From the NCBI GenBank assembly GCA_009760855.2, contig WPIO01000064.1:1416001-1480000 (forward strand): a DNA stretch of 64,000 bases. Direction: 5' to 3'. A program made the translations under genes and the position numbers. The DNA comes from Cristatella mucedo (taxonomy: Eukaryota; Bryozoa; Phylactolaemata; Cristatellidae). This document shows positions 48,101 to 60,300 of this stretch, piece by piece; positions within the stretch are counted from its first letter, which is position 1, and every line of letters starts with the position of its first letter. The notes under the pieces were generated by a model that saw only the letters and a program-made list of their open reading frames with translations, was not told where the DNA came from and searched no databases.

Positions 48101-51100
48101 ACTAGCACATCGCACGCTTTCTCTACCTCTGTGCTACCTATGTAGCTGAACAATTGGCTAGTCTCTGTATCGTGCATTATTGGCAAAGTTGCACTAGGTG
48201 CCAAATATCCTAATTCGTGAAAAGTAAGTATGTAGAAGCAGATATGATGTTCTGTGAATACTGGCCACGACTACCACTTTGTTTTGAGTCTTGCTCATTG
48301 CAAAATCAGAGCTGCAGACTTATTGCTCCTTGATTTCTGTGCAGATTTGGGTATGGCTCCCAATCTCAGTGAGTAGAAACCCTTCTGCAAGTATGTGAAA
48401 TTTGACTGCTACCTCGATGAACAGTCCAACCGAATGCCAGCTCTGTCTGAGGTGATCCGTCCGACCGAATCTCTGCCAAACGCATACCCAGTAGTAGGCC
48501 TTTTTGGCAACATAGCAGTTGAGCACTTTTCCCGGGAGCCACGGTTTTTTTAATTGCTGTCTGCTTGTGTGTGCCGCATTTCATAGCTACTCATAGTCTA
48601 ACCTGTGGGCTACACAGAAATGCAGGCTGCCTGTCGAATTATTGATTGGTGAAGAGACTGCTGTCGGAAATTGTGTCTTTGCATCCCGAGGCCGTAAAGA
48701 GACATTGATTTTTCTTAGCTTCCTTTTACTACTTACTTTTACTATCCCATGTGGCTGTCATTGTGCTGTATAAACCCTTCGGAAAGCTTGTATGAGCTAG
48801 ATCTGTGAGATGGGCTCTGCTTTGTAAACGTTCGGCACATGCAGCCGACTGCCCTCCGGATTCAGCTGTGTTTCTCGGCTGTCTTATTTTCGTGAGATAA
48901 AGTCTGTTGTCTGTCGTATTCGCATCGAAAGCCACTTGGGCTTTGAGTTCATTATATAAAACTGCCTTTCGTAACACCCTCATAGTCCTTGTAGCTTTGT
49001 GCAGTTACACAGACAGAGATATATTACATTACGTTAGTCGATCGTGTTGCAAACTGGTAATGTCATAGTGGTTGTGCTTGAAATGTGAATCGCTAGCGTA
49101 CATTTGACGTTTTGTGAATCTATATCTCAGATTTGCTTTTTTAGTCGCAATGTTATAGCTGTGAAAGTGCAGCCTTTTCTCCCGATGCAGTGAATACTTC
49201 AGTCACAGTCTCAATTAATAGAATAGCTAAGATGACAGTTTTTCGTGTGAGTGGTAATGGGGAGGATAAATGGATAAGAAATAAATATTAGTTAATGTAG
49301 CAGCCTAATTTGTATAGCAGCAGAAAAGCCTTAACAGCTGCCAGCACTGTTTGCAGTTGGCAATAAAGAATCGCCCACTGGAGGATTCGAACCCACATCT
49401 TTAGCCCTTAACAGCAAGCACCTTACCTCTTGGGCTATCACGGCCTGTAGGATAGACGTATGAGCTATCATTTTGCAAACCCTTTATCTTCCTAAGTTGT
49501 TAGGATGCAGTGTGATCTGAGCAGTTTATTGCCATTACACTGTGTGCAAGAGATAAAATACAAATCGTCCACATTTAAATGTACTATCACATCTTTTTAC
49601 TATCTATTTACTATCTCATCTTAACTATCACATCATTTACTATCACATCAGCTGGCCTGGCAAACCCCTGCCCCTCCTTCTTCATCTGCCACAGCGGTCC
49701 CTGTAGGGGGATGACTCTGCCACTCTGTATGGGTGGGTACCAGTGTGCTACCATTAGTGCTCTGCTTCTGTATCTTCTATGTGTGTGTGTACATCGGTTT
49801 CTCCTCCTCTTCTCCCTCTCCCCTCAATCCTGTCTGCCTCCTTTCTCTCCCACTCTCCCTTTCTCCTCACATGCAAACACTCCCTCTCGCTCTCTTTCTG
49901 GTCCCCTCTAGTGTACACAACGTCCCCTGACATGAATACACTTAAAAAGAAGCTTAAAACGCACCTGTTTATTACAGCATTTGCTGGGTCTTTGGGATTT
50001 GTCCTTCGTATGCATGTACCTGGTGACACTATGCCTGCTACTTAGAGATGTTACCACCAATCATTTGGTAATACTTTCTATACAGCATCTGTAAAGTGCC
50101 TAGAAAGAGATACAATTCTCTGAGGCTGCTATACAAATGTATTATTATTATCATTATTATTATTATTACTATTATAGATAGTTTGTTGCTCTGTTTTCTA
50201 AAACTTGGTGGCTCTTTTCAACCCAAACTCTACCGGTAACTCTTGTTTGTTCTAGTGCTTCTGTTTCATTGCTTAGTGTCAAATGATAGACGACTCCTTT
50301 TTTGTTTGAATGTATATGTGAAAGCATTTCCGTGACATCATGTAATAGGTGTTTGCGTAGGCCATGTGACTAAATGGCCGTCTTGATGAGTTGCTTCATC
50401 CTTACATATAATGTTGCATCCTTACGTACAATTCTTCATCCTTACGTACAATGGTTATTGTGTTCCTATTTATTGATCTCCCAATATATTGCATTTGGAT
50501 TTAACTCTTTACAGACCATCAGATCGATATCTCTGATGGTTGTCTGTACACGAAACTCTTGCTTCTCTGGGGGGCAGGGTGGCCATGGGTCTTTGCTGTT
50601 CGCCCGTGACTTCTACTCACCAGTGTTTCCTTGTTCTCTTTGATCTCTCTTATCGACATCGTTTTGGTTTTCTGCCTATCGGTATTGCTGCTATGAGCGG
50701 TTGGTACAGCAGAACTTGCTTCTGATGATTTATCTTAGCATACTCATGCTTAATGTCCGAATCCTGAGCCTCTCGAGCATTCGGGCTCGTTTCTGTTTTT
50801 CCCCCATAAAAAGCTTAGGGTTGAGCGCTTGTCGATCTGCATGAAGAGGTATTTATTTGGTTCCTCCTTTCAGACTCGATTGCCAACCGGCAAGTCGATC
50901 ATCATCTCGGCTCAGAGATCACCCCACAGACGCACGTCGACGGAGCTCTGAGCGGAAGCAAAGAGATGCAGACACGCGCCATTGCGACGCCCGCTGTGCG
51001 CAGGATAGCCAAGGAGAAAATGGTAGCTCATGCAGCACGCACGTGGCACACGCTGCTGACACTCGAACACCCATTCGTTAGTCTTGCTGGCCGGATATCT

Positions 51101-51288
51101 GTCATGTGCGTTATTGCTCACTGCTCATTAGGTGGTTGATGAACCTGATCGTCTGGTGCGCAGCGCTGTCTCCTGGTCAGCTTCGGGTGCTGAGCTTTGC
51201 AGCTGCTGCTGAGCACCTTTGTGATGATCACCAAGCCTGGCTTCTGGATGTGCCGCCTTGCCTACTTTCCTCGATCCGTGACTCTCAG

Positions 51289-51381
<93 letters not shown>

Positions 51382-54300
51382 CTCTCTCTCAGTCTCTCTC
51401 AGTGTACTAGCAAGCAAAGCTTAGCCCAGCAGTCAAGCGCTTGCCCTTCATGATATGGGGCTCGTGGGTTCGAGTCTTGCATCGACTGGCGATTCCTTGA
51501 TGCCTGCTTCGAGGAGTGGAAATCGGTGCAGTGGCTCGTCGACCATTACAAGAATGCAGATGTTGAATTGGCCGATTTTTTATTTGCCTTGAGGCCGGTG
51601 CTGCCGTGAGCTAATACTCGTCGCAGTGTGCTGCAGCGAAGCCTTCTCACCTGTGTGTGAGTGCACTGAATCTGCCAGCCTGCAGACCGTTAAACTGTGT
51701 GATGCCTCTGCTGTCGTGTAGGTGCGTCTCATTGATGTCATTGGCACAGGCAAGGACGGACGTGTTCTTAAGGAAGATATACTGGCCTTTGTCAGTAAAC
51801 GGCATTCTCAGCAGCAGCCTGGTATGCTGACGACCGCCTTGCTCTTGCTGCTTTCGGTTCTGCTGCTGCCATGAGCAGTGCTTCAATGCAGAGCTGCTGA
51901 CGATGTTTAGCACATCGTGTTGAAGAGCTCGTAGGATGAATGCGACGAGTATAACTTGGCTTGAGTGGGCCTGTGCACTTCCCTTGCCAGCAGTTTCTCC
52001 TGAACTGCTGGCTGGCTACTTCAGCAGCCTCCATGTGATGACCTAGATATGTTGACTGCTGCCAAGTCGGGGAATGTGGGCAAGCGAATGCACGACTTGA
52101 GTTCAGCAAGGGTATGCACGACACACCACAAATACAATTGAGAGTCCCATTGCGCCATAAGAGAACTAATTCTCTTTGTGGGCACTTGGCGCATGCTTGA
52201 AAGGAAGCATTGTAAACATCATAAGTGAGATTCCTACACTCAGTTGCAGCACTCGTAGGCATATAAAGGACTATTTATGTGGAAGAAGGGAATGCTGCTA
52301 AGGACAGTTGTGCTTTCAACTTTGCTTTAAATGTCGTCGAGACAGAGGATGTGGGGATTTAATTCGGTAGCGAGTCAAGGCTTAAGTGCTGAGGAACTAA
52401 AGCCTGACGGATTTGAAGTTGGTCAGAGGCGCACCATAACGATTCGAGTTAAGGGAGCTGCTGGTATGATGGGAGGATTGGGTGTTTAAGAAAAGTAAGC
52501 CGGAGCAAGAACTGGCAGAATCTAAAAGTAAATGACTGGACCTTGACGTCGAAGTGGTAAAAAAAAGTTGAGGTTAGCTGACACATTTATTTACCAGACA
52601 GAAAAGCCGTAGTGGCTATCACTTTTGCTTTCAGCAGACAATAAAGAGTTGCCCACTGCAGGACACGAACCCACGACCTGGGTTGTGGAGTGTGAGCACC
52701 TTACCCCTGGGCTAGGACTGACGCTCAAAATTGGCTCTGCCAGCATATCTCCTGTTGGAATCAGCTCGAAATCTAGGTGTCGTGTTCCAAAGTGACCTCT
52801 CGTTAGACGACCACATCAGCTCCACAGTCAAATCTGCTTACTTTCAGCTACATAACATTGCTAAAAATTTGGCTTGTTTAGATAAGGATACCATATCCAA
52901 GTTGGTCCATGCATTCGTGACATCCCGTCTGACTTCTGCAACTCACTGCTTACTGGCCTACCGGCATGTGCAATCAGGCGATTGCAGATGGTGCAAAACT
53001 CCGCAGCTAGGCTTGTCTGTCGTGAGCGCCACAGTTGCCACATCACACCACTTCTCGCTGACCTGCACTGGCTACCAGTCAAGCAACGGATTGACTTCAA
53101 GGTTTTGTCTCTCACTTTTAGGTCACTTCATTCTTTGGCTCCAGCCTATCTCTCCGAAATACTCCCCCATCAGGCAAAGCATCGTACCACCCCCTTTTCG
53201 GAATCCAACAGTCTACCAATACCTCGTACGAATCTCAAATCCTTTAGAGACTGTGCATTTAGTTTGTATGCTCCCAAAGCCTGGACTTAAAAACACACCT
53301 ATATAGGACAGCATTTAGTGGATCCTTGTGATTCGTCCTTCATGTGCTTATGCGTGCTGACACTTTGCATTCTGCCACTAACCACATTTGCATGTTGACC
53401 CTGTGCATGTCACCCCTAACCATGTTATTCATGTTGTTTATCAAGCATGATATTACTCACCATTCAATTGCATTTCCCCTTGCAGCAAATGTAAAGCGCC
53501 TAGAAAGAGATTGAGTTCTCTGAGGGCGCTTTATCAAGTGCATTAATATTATTATTATTATTATTATGACCCGGGAGCTTGCTTGATAGGGGAGACTGTG
53601 CAAGTCGGTGAGAAATGTTCGACCGTAGAAGTCGGTACGTCCTCGGCAGATACACCTGGTTGCCAGAGATTTGCACCAGTTGTAAGCTTTCTCTTGCATA
53701 GGCAGGAAGATCTTCGGAAGGAGTTATGAAGGTCTAGATGGGTGACCGGTGGTTATTTTGTTCGTGAACAATTCTTAGGAGGAGCTGGGCCACCTTAGTG
53801 CCGGGCAATCGTTGACCAAACGCTACGTTGGTGGATCATTGATGTTTACAGCAAAGCCATTTTTTGGCTTGGGGTATCTTGGTACCAGCATTGACATCCA
53901 GTTGCAGGGGCGTAATCTTAATTGATGTGCTACGACCTACAAGCAGCCGCATTGCCACTATGTCGGCTCAAGGGGGACTGAATCTCCCTTTGTGCTCTTG
54001 CCAGTAAAGCTACATTTACGCAGTCGGGCTCTTAATAAACATCTGTAGAACTGGCCAGATTATTAGATCATCGAAGGAAATTGGCCATGATCATCAGCGC
54101 GCACACAGACACACACACACACACACACACACACAATAGCTGATTTAACAGCTTTTTGCATAGCAGCAGAAGAGCCTTAAAGGCTATCACCACCACTTGC
54201 AGTGGCAATAAACGATCGCCCACCACAGGATTCAAACCCACGACCTCCGGGATAAGGTCGTTAAGAACAACCGCCTTACATAACGGGAGTGCTGCTGCTT

Positions 54301-57300
54301 TGGTGAGTCGAAATGGCTCACTGGATAAGGCGGTTGCTTTTCACGACCTCGGCCCCGAGGTCGTGGGTTCGAATCCTGTGGTGGGCGATCCTTTATCGCC
54401 ACTGCAAGCGGTGGTGATAGCCGTAAAGGCTCTTCTGTCGCTATACAAAAGGAGGCTGTTAAATCAGCTAGTATTTTTTTATAATGTGCCATCACGGCTC
54501 ACCGTGATCATCATAGGAAGTTTGTCGAGTTGGTTACAGTCGTTCCTCTTCACTTCGACTTCTCGGCTTCACTCTATCACGGCTTTTTCAAATATATTCA
54601 TTAAAAAGTTTATCGAGAGACAGTGATAATGAAACAGCAAGCGCTTGGTTGTCTGAGTCAATTATACACCCGTGTTGCAATTAAAATTACTGTCCGTATG
54701 GACTGTAGGCCTATGTATTCGAGCACCCCTGCAAATCCTTCAACACCAGGTGAAGGCGCTCGATCACTCTTTGTCCGTCGGCAACAACATTTTTTTTCTA
54801 AATCGGTTGCGGTGAAGCCAAACCGTTCAGTGTTCTGTTCACTGTTTGGCCATTTTCCTAGTGTAATTAAATGTCTTATTTGTGTAATTCATTGGGTAAT
54901 ACGATTGTAATGGTGACTAAAGACCTGTGATTACATGTCCAGAGGGCTCTAATGTTAAAACCTAATTTAGAAGGTCGCAACAGGTTTTTTTTATGCTCTA
55001 ACTACGCAAAAAACTTATTTATTAATAAAGAATCTTACTTCTCGGAAATTAACTTATCACAGTAGAGTCTGGAACTGATTAACTGTGATAAACGAGGGAC
55101 GACTGTAAATAAAATTTGGCCCCTATTGATGTAGCTGTGGGTCACGTGCCGAACAAACTGTCCGATCGGCCGACCCGGTCTACTTGTGCCTTAATTGAGG
55201 CTGATCTTCATTATTGCTCGTCTGACAGGTAGGGTGCCTCGTTTCCTCTCAGCCGATGGCCTGCAACCGCTTTCGTAAGAGTGACGGCTGTCTGGTTCAG
55301 CCCTATAGCAAAGCAAGAAGCTTGGCATTACCCACCACTCTGTCTTGCTTTACCTTCCTGCATGAGAGTATCACTTTCGATAGCTGCTAGTTTGCTGCTG
55401 CTGTGACGAAAGATTATGTTTGTTAACTGTTTCCTGCCGAAACCGTTCCTGGCAGCCAAAGGGTGCCTGTCATGTACAGATCTGGTCCTGCATTTGCCCC
55501 TGCCTTGAAAGTGAAGCATTGAAGCCTGTCCCTCCCTCCCTCCCTCCCTCCCTCCCTCCCTCCCTCCCTCCCTCCCTCCCTCCCTCCCTCCCCCTCCCTC
55601 CCTCCCTCCCTCCCTCCCTCCCTCCCTCCCTCCCCTCCCCCCCTCCCTCCCTCCCTCCCTCCCTCCCTCCCTCCCTCCCTCCCTCCCTCCTTAGTCGTCC
55701 TACCCTTTCTCACTTCTATCCCTCCCTATGGCCATTCTTATTTTCTTACGTCCCATCATGCATAAAATGTGACTGTATGTATCGCCTGCATTGGCAGTCC
55801 TCTCCTCTCTCCCCCCCCACTCTTTATTACCAAGGGTAGCGGCACCAGCCCGTTCACGCTCAGGCGAGTTGCAGCTGAATCTTTGCTTGCATGTAAAGCT
55901 GTGTACTCAATTTCTTGCCATCCGCCCATCCACTCACATTCTACGCACACACTTCCCGGTTTTCTTTTTCCACTAGTCTCTGGATCTGCACCGGCCGTGG
56001 CCAAAGTGCTTGCCGCTCCAGCAGCCGCTGCGCCATCGGCTGCTGCTGCGCACGGCAGCGGCGCCTCAGCCGCCAGCGGCAGAGGCGCCGCTGCCAGCAG
56101 CAGCAGCGGGCAGCGGCCGCCGACGCCGCGCGAGGATCGCCGCGAGCCACTGAAAGGCATCCGCCGAGGCATGGCGAAAGCGATGAGCGAGGCGCTGAAG
56201 ATTCCGCACTTTGGCTACTGCGACGAGGTGGACATGGGCGCCCTGGTCAGGCTGCGGGCGCAGCTCAAGGACTCACCGCTGCTGCACGGACTGCCATTCT
56301 CGTATTTGCCCATCATCATCAAGGTAGGTGCCGGCATCGAAAGCGTGCGCCGAGCGCTCGTGCTGGCCTTTTCACGCGTGAGTGAGCTGGTAGCGGTAAC
56401 AGGGCAGCACCGCTTGTGCATTTGTTAGCGGCTAGCTGCCCTCCTCGCTGCTCGCCTTTGGCTAGCTATGGCAGCTTCTGGAAGCCTTCGAGTGATCACC
56501 GGTTCGGCTTACCCTCAGATCCCTTGAATGTGAGTGCGAGCGTGTGTGCGTGCCTGTGTCGTGAGCAGCCGTAGGATTCACTTGTTAGCTTGTCTCTGTA
56601 GCCCGTGTCAATTCGTATTGTGGGTCACTATCCCACACTGCCACTGCACTTACCGAATCTTGATGTGTTCCGAAGAAGGCGGTGCTGCGACCAGCTGGCA
56701 GCGGAGCACTGACGGAGCAGCTGTCCATTGCTGAGCTCGTGGCTCGCGCTGGCATTTGCTTGCGAGCGCAGGCCGGCTTTGCTATTGCAGCCCTTCCAAG
56801 GTCAAGGCCTTCTTGTGAGCCACTGTGGTCGATAGGGGGAGGGGCTGCTTTAGTGTGCATAGGTTGCTGCATCTGGGTTGGTACGCCGGTGTGTGGATCA
56901 AGGGGGTCAGGCCTGTGGGTCAGGCGAAAGTGCTTGTGTCATATGACTCAAAACGCTTGACGGCAAAAAAGCCTCGGGGCACACCTCCTTAGCAAGCCTT
57001 TGTGCATGACTGGTGGAGCCCACCAGTGGTCGCGTGTTCTCCTTATGAAAGGATATGCTTATCTTTTTGTGTTCAGGCGACATCGCTGGCATTACTTGAA
57101 TGGCCGATACTCAACTCCAGCCTGGATTCGTCTGGGGAGCATATAATATACAAGGTGAGCTTCGTGCTGGTGCAGGCGAGACTGGTGCTTCCTATGTGCT
57201 GCCTAGTTTCTCAGCTCTGCTCGAGAAGCCTGGTCAGCCAGTCCTTCCGTGAACTGTGCATTCGCCAATCTCTCACTACGGAGACTGCAGTTTTTGCACT

Positions 57301-60300
57301 TCCACCAAGCTGCAACACCCACTTGACCACCGTGTGCACCAGCCTCCGTTCCAGCTTCCGAAGAATGTTTTAACAAGTTGATTATCCAACCGAGCACATC
57401 AAGAGAGCAGTCTGTTCAACTGGTCCCATTCGGCTGCCAAAATGTTATGCAAGCATCCTCGGCCATTCGCCACACACACTGAGCCACACTTTTTCTCCTT
57501 CTCCTCCTCCTCCTCCTATGTAATGCATCTCCGTCTGTAACTCCACAAAGTCATAAAGACTATGTGGGTGTTGCGCAGGAGAGTTTTGTATAGCGCACTC
57601 ACAGCCTAAGCGGCTTTCGGTACGCATTCGGTAGCCAACAGACTTCGTCTCACACAAACAAAGAGAAAGTGGGAAGCATAGCATAGTCAGGATAGCAGTT
57701 GAGGTAGTGATTAGCATGGAAATAGCAGCTCAGGACCGCTGAAAGCGATGAGCCATAGTCGGCGGCAGAAAAGTAGTTGTCATTGTGTTAGAATTGTGGA
57801 AGCGAGTTCCACAGTCTAGGACCTGCAGAGCTAAAGCTTCTGTCGCCAACGGTCTTTAGGCGGAGGAATGGAACAGTTAATTTATTGTCCGCACTGGACC
57901 TGAGGGCGCGAACAGGCTGAAACTGATGCAGCAGTTCAGCTAGGTGCGAAGCAGCCAAGCCGTGGCGGGCCTTGTGGGTCAGCGTAAGAACTTTGCTCTA
58001 TATCCTTTGCTCAACCGGCAACCATCCTAGCTCTTCCAGCAAAGGTGACACGTGCTCAAACCGCTGGGACTTGAAGACCAGCCTTGCAGCCATATTCATA
58101 GTCCGCTGTAGTGGCATAATAGCTTTCTTTGGCAGCCCAGCCAAAAGGGAATTACAATAATCAAGCCGAGACAGAACTAAAGAGCTAGTTAAATTTTTTA
58201 CAAGCCACTGTGGGAGACAGCTTCTAATTTTGGATAGGGATCGGATGTGATGGCTAGCTGTAGAGGCAGACTTCTGAATGAAGCTTTTGAAATTGAGGCA
58301 GCTGTCGAACACGACACCTAGATTACGAGCACGTGGTGAAGGTCGCACAATAGCATCACCTATTAGAAGAGCAAAGCCTTTTAATCCAGCCACATGCTTA
58401 GGGTGTCCTATGAGCAGTACTTCGATTTTATCGTCAATTCGTTTCAGGAAGTTTTCCGACATCCAAGATCGAATATCGGCAAGGCAAGCATTCAGTTTCT
58501 CAGTTGCTGCAGCAGATTCCGACGGTTTAAATGACAAATACAACTTGAGTATCGGCAGCATAGAAGTGATATCCTACTCCATGGGCCTTAATCACTTTTC
58601 CCAGAGGTTGCGTATAAATGGAGAACAGCAAGGGACCAAGTACAGACCCTTGAGGGACTCCACAGGTGACCATTCTCATGTCTGAGACCTGACCCCCACA
58701 CGACACGGATTGAACACGATCAGACAAGTATGATTTAAACCACGCCAGTGCTTCATCTGCCAGACCGATCGTTGTTCTCAATCGTTCAAGCAGAACTTCG
58801 TGATCAATGGTGTCGAAGGCAGCAGACAGATCTAGCAGAGCTAGGGCAGTGACATTCCCATCGTCGTTGCCACGTAGAATGTCATTGTTAACACGGAGGA
58901 AAGCAGTTTCAGTAGAGTGCTGCCTCTTGAAACCTGATTGAAATGTTTCTGACATTCCATTATTTTCAATATGTTCAACTAGCTGCTTAGCAACAATTTT
59001 TCCAAGAATCTTTGATAAGAACGGAAGAAGGGAACTGGACGATAGTTTGCTAGGACCTCTGTGTCTAATCCAAGCTTTTTAAGAATAGGTCGAACGATTG
59101 CCGATTTGAAGGACTTGGGGACGATCCCTTTTCCCAAAGAAGCATTAAAAATCTTGGTTATGGCAGGGCTAAGTTGGTCTGCAAGTAAAGACCACAGAGA
59201 TGAAGGTATAGTGTCTTCAGGAGACGAGCTCTTTGCTAGACCTTATTAAGGCAGCCACATCACAGGCAGAAACATCAGAGAACCTTTTAAGAAAGGTCAC
59301 AGGTTGACGAACGGCGATTGCTTTGGTCGGAGGGGGCTTAATGGAGGCACGAATGTGCACAATTTTTTCAGTAAAGAAGGCTGAAAACTTTTCGGCTGAG
59401 CCCTTAATATCTGGGGAGTCATACCTGGCAGCATTGGCCAGTAAATGGTTTAATGTCTTAAAAATCTGTTTAGTGTCCGACTGGCAGGAATTCATTTTCT
59501 AATGAAAAAAGAAGCCCTGGCTTTTTTAAGCTTTCGGGTGTAAACTCGAAGGAAGTCTTTAAAATTGACTAGGTCTGCCTCAGACCCCGATTTCTTGAAA
59601 CGACGTTCCAGCCTGCGCTTAACACGGCGCATCTTAAGGAGTTTTTTTGTAAATTGAAAGCAATCTCGACGACTTTGAACACGGATAGAGCGAACGGGAG
59701 CATGCTTGTCAAGAGCACTCCTCCTCCTCCTCCTCCTCCTCCTCCTCCTCCTCCTCCTCCTCCTCCTCCTCCTCCTCTTCCTCCTCCCCCTCCTCCTCCT
59801 CCTCCTCCTCCTCCTCCTCCTCCTTCTCCTTCTCCTCCTCCCCAAGCTTCTTCTAGCACTCAAGTGTGTCGTTTTTCTTATGGCTGAGTTAGCATTTTAC
59901 CTTATCGACTGGCAGCTAGTATTTTATTCTGTCGGACGTTTTGCAGTCATCAGCACTGCTGCCGAGGGATCTTTGGATTCTCTGCTGCTTGCAATGGATG
60001 TTTGCAGATATGGGAGCTCCCAGCCAAATCTTGTCCCATTGTGGCAATGTGTGATGTAGTAGTTGCCAGCACTGCTGGTGCTGCTGCTTTTTTACCCAAT
60101 TGCCTAAACCAGCTGACACGAATGTGTATTTGCACTGCCGGTATTAATTTGCTTTCGTTGGTATAGGAGCTCCAGTAATAGGCTAATAATTATTACAAGC
60201 CGTGCCTGACAAAACACGTGCAACAGCTGTTGTAGCAGTACCAAGCTGTAGCCCCTAGCCGCAGTTCCCTTGGGAGCCTACAGGAGCTACCGGAAACTGT

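Noticed and set aside
54308-54380. tRNA gene
   Set aside because: A and B boxes are present, but no acceptor or anticodon stem closes, and the same body plus 3' tail recurs at many loci, so these are SINEs.
58527-58955. Host gene encoding a reverse transcriptase-like protein
   Set aside because: Frameshifts, a broken active site, multiple copies and a typical tail show that it is a dead LINE.
59492-59863. Poly-Arg, poly-Gly, poly-Pro and poly-Leu frames
   Set aside because: They are frames of the CTC microsatellite; only the part before 59717 is LINE sequence.
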